Source of the DNA: TH-plancto1 sp043777375
GTDB lineage: Bacteria; Planctomycetota; Planctomycetia; Planctomycetales; Planctomycetaceae
Direction: 5' to 3'
Length of the DNA stretch: 64,000 nucleotides
Assembly (NCBI GenBank): GCA_043777375.1
Contig: JAYWHX010000136.1
Coordinates: 1-64,000, forward strand
Shown here: positions 61,009-64,000 of the stretch, piece after piece
How positions within the stretch are numbered: position 1 is the first letter of the stretch
How the letters are laid out: the number at the start of each line of letters is the position of its first letter
Notes under the pieces: model-generated
Told to the model about the DNA's origin: nothing
The model's input: only the letters and a program-made list of their open reading frames with translations
Databases searched by the model: none
Translations under genes and position numbers: made by a program

Positions 61009-61587
61009 ATGAATCGATTTGTTGCTGCTGCGTTCCTGCTGTGTGGTCTGACCTCGGTCATGACTGCGGAAGAAAAGAAAGAGGCTGCTGTGCCTGCTGC
61101 ATTGAATTTCACTGTCAAGAGCCTCGATGGCAAAGATGTCGATCTGTCCGAGAAGTACAAGGGCAAGGTCGTGATGGTCGTCAACGTGGCCAGCCAGTGC
61201 GGCGCCACCCCCCAGTACGCAGCTCTGCAAGACCTGCAGAAGACCTTCAAGGATGACGGCCTCGTCGTCCTCGGTTTCCCCTGCAACCAGTTCGGCCAGC
61301 AGGAGCCCGGCTCAGCGGCCGAGATCCAGGAATTCTGCAAAGCCAACTACGGCGTGACCTTCGACATGTTCTCGAAGATCGACGTGAACGGCGACAAGGC
61401 CGACCCGCTGTACAAGTTCTTGACCGGTGCCGAAACCAACCCCAAGTTCGCCGGGAAGATCGGCTGGAACTTCGAGAAGTTCCTGATCGGCCGCGACGGC
61501 CAAGTCGTCGCCCGCTTCAAGACCCCCGTCTCCCCCGATGACGAAAAAGTCGTCGCTGCAATCAAGACTGAGCTGGAGAAGAAGTAG
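61009..61587 (+). CDS. Exported glutathione peroxidase (thiol peroxidase) family protein
   Basis: A 192-residue GPx. A signal peptide (residues 1-20) is unusual among bacterial GPx proteins and suggests a periplasmic location. The peroxidatic residue is C64 in NVASQCGATPQY, with Q94 and the preceding C92 in FPCNQFGQQEPG, and W153 in IGWNFEKFLI. It uses Cys, not selenocysteine. Most such enzymes take electrons from thioredoxin. A terminator follows. Confidence 0.95.
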   Translation: MNRFVAAAFLLCGLTSVMTAEEKKEAAVPAALNFTVKSLDGKDVDLSEKYKGKVVMVVNVASQCGATPQYAALQDLQKTFKDDGLVVLGFPCNQFGQQEPGSAAEIQEFCKANYGVTFDMFSKIDVNGDKADPLYKFLTGAETNPKFAGKIGWNFEKFLIGRDGQVVARFKTPVSPDDEKVVAAIKTELEKK

Positions 61588-61617
61588 GCTGCCAGGTTCA
61601 CCCGAGTCAGATCTCAG

Positions 61618-61653
61618 CCCCGGTGGTCGGCCCGTCCGACACCGGGGATTTTT
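61618..61653 (+). terminator. Rho-independent terminator
   Basis: An 8-bp outer stem CCCCGGTG/CACCGGGG (61618-61625 with 61640-61647), a one-base bulge and a 4-bp inner stem TCGG/CCGA. ATTTTTC follows. It ends the GPx gene. Confidence 0.85.
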
Positions 61654-61897
61654 CATGCCGATGTCAGGCAGTTGGGCGAAAAGAATCTCCAATCGCTGCA
61701 CTTGCCCGAGTGCCAGCTTCCCGCGTTCTGGCGAACGCAGCGACGAAACGCGGGCTTGTTGTTTCCGAAGGTTGCCCAAGACCACAATCCACAGAGGCAC
61801 GTCGTGATCCGCTGAGCTCAGTTTTCCGTTGACTCTGATATCGGATCGACGAAGATCGCGAATACCCTGCGTCGAAACACTTTGTGGGAGACATCGG
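61654..61897. other. Intergenic region before the PQQ-like gene
   Basis: Contains the promoter for the downstream gene, with CTTTGTGGGAGACATCGG just before its ATG. I see no other feature. Confidence 0.35.
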
Positions 61898-62329
61898 ATG
61901 TTTTCGAATGAAGAGCCTGAACACGAGCCGTGGGAGCCAGTGGGGTCTCGGCAGCTGGGTGGCGAATCTCCGACGGGGGCCGAGCTGACAGTGGATGATT
62001 TGGTGTATGTCGGCTTCAACTCCCGGATTGCCGCTCTGAATCGGTTGACCGGAGAGCTGGTCTGGGACTGGAAGGCTCCCAGTGGGAGCGGTTTTGTGGC
62101 CCTGCTTTTGGAGGGCGACCAGCTCGTGGTGTCGGTCTCGGGCTACACGTACGCGCTCGATCCGGCCACCGGGGAGACTCTGTGGACCAACCTGCTCAAG
62201 GGGTTCGGCTACGGGATTCCGTGCCTCGTCTCGACCTCGGGGACGACGCTGGGGCATTCGGCAGCTGCGGCGGAGGCCGCCGCTCAGCAGGCTCAGCAAA
62301 GTGCTGCGGGTACTTCGGCAGCCACGTGA
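61898..62329 (+). CDS. Short PQQ-like beta-propeller domain protein
   Basis: A 143-residue protein. DLVYVGFNSRIAALNRLTGELVWDWKAPSG and LVVSVSGYTYALDPATGETLWTNLLKGFG are two PQQ-like blades with the usual LxxxTGExxW motif. The C-terminal tail is Ala/Gln/Ser-rich (AAAAEAAAQQAQQSAAG). A full propeller needs at least six blades, so it may oligomerise, be a remnant, or be a free-standing two-blade form. No signal peptide is seen. ATG 61898 has GGGAGA upstream. Confidence 0.78.
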   Translation: MFSNEEPEHEPWEPVGSRQLGGESPTGAELTVDDLVYVGFNSRIAALNRLTGELVWDWKAPSGSGFVALLLEGDQLVVSVSGYTYALDPATGETLWTNLLKGFGYGIPCLVSTSGTTLGHSAAAAEAAAQQAQQSAAGTSAAT

Positions 62330-62350
62330 AGTCGCTTAATCCCGTCCTTC

Positions 62351-62406
62351 TCCTCAGCCGAAAACTCATAGGAGTTTGACGCTTCGGCCCTGGCTGGCGC
62401 TGAGGA
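62351..62406. repeat. Compound stem-loop after the PQQ-like gene
   Basis: GCCGAA (62357-62362) pairs with TTCGGC (62383-62388), and AAACTC (62362-62367) with GAGTTT (62372-62377). TCCTCAGC (62351-62358) can alternatively pair with GCTGAGGA (62399-62406). Mutually exclusive stems are possible. There is no T-run. Confidence 0.55.
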
Positions 62407-62506
62407 CTAGTCGTGGACGGAACGCTGATCGGCATGCCAAAGAGCAAAAGCCTCAGTCGCATGACCTCAACTCATTGCTGGAATAACATTGATGGCGCAC
62501 TTAGAG

Positions 62507-62530
62507 CATGTGATGTGATGTGATGTGATC
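62507..62530. repeat. Pentanucleotide tandem repeat (TGATG)
   Basis: CATG is followed by TGATG three times and TGATC, ending directly before AGGGGGCGG, the ribosome site of the sulfatase gene. Repeat number could vary and change leader length. Confidence 0.8.
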
Positions 62531-62540
62531 AGGGGGCGGC

Positions 62541-64000
62541 ATGCGACGAATTCTGGTGGTCATCAGTGAGCTTCTGGTTCTGTGGGGATCGGCGAATCAG
62601 GATTTGAGCGCTGCGGAAGAAATGAGATCCCGCCCCAACGTGCTGTTCATCGCCATCGATGACCAGAACGACTGGATCGGCTGTCTGGGCGGGCATCCAT
62701 TGGTCAAGACGCCACACATCGATGCCTTGGCGGCGCGGGGAACGCTGTTCACGAATGCTCATTGCCAAGCTCCGCTGTGCAACCCGTCGCGGACGAGTTT
62801 GATGCTGGGGTTGCGGCCCTCGACGACGGGGATTCATGGGTTGGAGCCGTGGTTTCGGAACGTGCCGGAGTGGCGGGAGCGCGTGGCCTTGCCGCAGTAT
62901 TTCGCCGAGCACGGGTACCGCACGCTGAGTACCGGGAAGCTGTATCACTCGGCCCGGCGCGACCCGCCGAATTCGAATTTACCGCCGGAGTTTCAGGTGT
63001 GGGGGCCAGCGGGCGGGGTCGGGACGAATCCTCCGCAGCGACTGGCTCCAGACACACCGGGAAAGCACCCGCTTGTGGATTGGGGCGTGTGGCCGCTCGA
63101 CAAGGATGACTCGACCAAGGGGGACACGCTGATCACCGACTGGGCGATCGAGCGGATCAAAGAGCAGGAGGCAGACAGGAATGTCCGCCCCACTGAGCAG
63201 GACCAGCCATACTTCCTCGGCGTCGGGTACTTCCTGCCGCATGTGCCGTGCTATGCGACGCAGCAGTGGTTCGACCTCTACCCCGATGACGACAGCGTCC
63301 TACCCCTCATTCAACCGAGCGACCGGGCCGATACGCCACGCTCCAGCTGGTACTTGCACTGGCAGTTGCCGGAAGTCCGGCTGAAGTGGCTGCAGCAGCA
63401 CAACCAGTGGCGGAACATCACGCGTTCGTATCTGGCATGTACCAGTTTTGTGGACAGCCAGATTGGGCGGTTACTCCACACGCTCGAAGAGACCGGTCAG
63501 CAAGACAACACGATCATCGTGCTGTGGAGCGACCACGGCTGGCATCTCGGCGAGAAGGAGATCACCGGCAAGAACACGCTGTGGGACCGCTCGACCCGCG
63601 TGCCGCTGATCTTCGCTGGACCGGGGGTGACACCGGGCCAGAAGTGCCCACGACCCGCCGAGTTGCTCGATATGTATCCGACGCTGATCGAACTATGCGG
63701 GTTGCCGCCTCGCATCGATTTGGAGGGTGTTTCTCTGGCCCCGCAATTGAAAGACGCCACAATCCCGCGCGAGCGTCCGGCGATCACCAGCCACAACCAG
63801 GGAAACTTCGGCATCCGCACCGAGCAGTGGCGGTACATCCACTACGCCGACGGGGCGGAAGAGCTATACGACATGCAGACCGACCCGCACGAGTGGACCA
63901 ACCTCGCCCCCCTGCGTCGGGACGTGTGTACCGAACTGGCGAAGTCGATCCCGAAGCGCGACGCCGGTCCCGCCCCCGGCAGCGCCCACCGCATCCTGAC
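62541..64000 (+). CDS. Sulfatase, formylglycine type (partial, 3' end outside window)
   Basis: The frame is open from ATG 62541 to the window end, 486 codons. A signal-like segment (residues 1-24, RRILVVISELLVLWGSA) precedes the catalytic domain. RPNVLFIAIDDQNDW holds the metal-binding Asp pair (40-41). The formylglycine motif is C80NPSR in CQAPLCNPSRTSLMLG. GYFLPHVP, NTIIVLWSDHGWHLGEKE and NTLWDRSTRVPLIFAGPG fit the iduronate-2-sulfatase-like subgroup. Planctomycetes use many such sulfatases on sulfated polysaccharides. AGGGGGCGG precedes the start. Confidence 0.94.
   Translation, partial: MRRILVVISELLVLWGSANQDLSAAEEMRSRPNVLFIAIDDQNDWIGCLGGHPLVKTPHIDALAARGTLFTNAHCQAPLCNPSRTSLMLGLRPSTTGIHGLEPWFRNVPEWRERVALPQYFAEHGYRTLSTGKLYHSARRDPPNSNLPPEFQVWGPAGGVGTNPPQRLAPDTPGKHPLVDWGVWPLDKDDSTKGDTLITDWAIERIKEQEADRNVRPTEQDQPYFLGVGYFLPHVPCYATQQWFDLYPDDDSVLPLIQPSDRADTPRSSWYLHWQLPEVRLKWLQQHNQWRNITRSYLACTSFVDSQIGRLLHTLEETGQQDNTIIVLWSDHGWHLGEKEITGKNTLWDRSTRVPLIFAGPGVTPGQKCPRPAELLDMYPTLIELCGLPPRIDLEGVSLAPQLKDATIPRERPAITSHNQGNFGIRTEQWRYIHYADGAEELYDMQTDPHEWTNLAPLRRDVCTELAKSIPKRDAGPAPGSAHRIL

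Noticed and set aside
1..64000. Prophage, plasmid or insertion sequence
   Set aside because: No transposase, integrase, phage structural or replication-initiator gene was recognised. Both tRNA genes look undisturbed.

Overview
The window reads as a chromosomal segment of a Planctomycete (Planctomycetaceae-like), with no plasmid, phage or insertion-sequence signature. The evidence is a DUF1559 prepilin-like protein, a formylglycine sulfatase, large secreted proteins of unknown function, an RodA/FtsW protein beside Kdo transferase, several short palindromic intergenic repeats, moderately high GC and almost exclusively housekeeping or conserved genes. About 55 protein genes are supported, plus tRNA-Arg(CCT), tRNA-Ser(GCT), a probable cobalamin riboswitch and several terminators.

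Layout. 1-1660 is a minus-strand cobalamin-uptake unit (riboswitch, small membrane protein, BtuF-like binding protein cut by the window edge). 1798-7557 holds tRNA-Arg, a 1067-residue TPR protein with an ExbB/TolQ protein, and a Tat-exported TIM-barrel isomerase. 7596-11915 is a minus-strand series: prepilin-like protein, a hypothetical, an esterase and an LplT-like transporter. 12561-13808 encodes a cysteine-rich GAGN-repeat/HEAT secreted protein with a strong terminator. 14216-16302 is csrA-uppS-cdsA. 16382-26977 mixes housekeeping genes (mazG-like, mannose-1-phosphate guanylyltransferase, tsaE) with planctomycete-type secreted hypotheticals. 27144-34085 has mutM, a large secreted protein, ridA, an aspartoacylase-family hydrolase, PPi-type phosphofructokinase and ruvA.

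34503-37443 is a metallophosphoesterase-btaA-btaB cassette predicted to replace phospholipids by betaine lipids under phosphate limitation. 37482-42802 carries rlmN, pepT, a tandem pair of cupredoxin-like secreted proteins and a redoxin. 43017-50298 carries waaA-rodA, an NHL propeller and glgB. 50575-53307 has fabF converging on dnaN-dciA. 55851-58315 is a MarR-pirin-Old Yellow Enzyme group with the same 17-bp motif in front of marR and pirin. The right end has an LptF/G permease, a glutathione peroxidase, a short PQQ-like protein and a sulfatase cut by the window edge.

Cell-envelope functions recur (UppS, CdsA, WaaA, RodA, LptF/G, Bta lipids, ExbB/TPR), consistent with a Gram-negative-type envelope with LPS and peptidoglycan. 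The most interesting signals are the lipid-remodelling cassette, the B12 riboswitch with an unassigned membrane protein, the cysteine-rich repeat protein, the shared operator-like motif of the MarR group, and an 83-nt palindromic repeat that sits in frame inside waaA and has a sister copy between genes.
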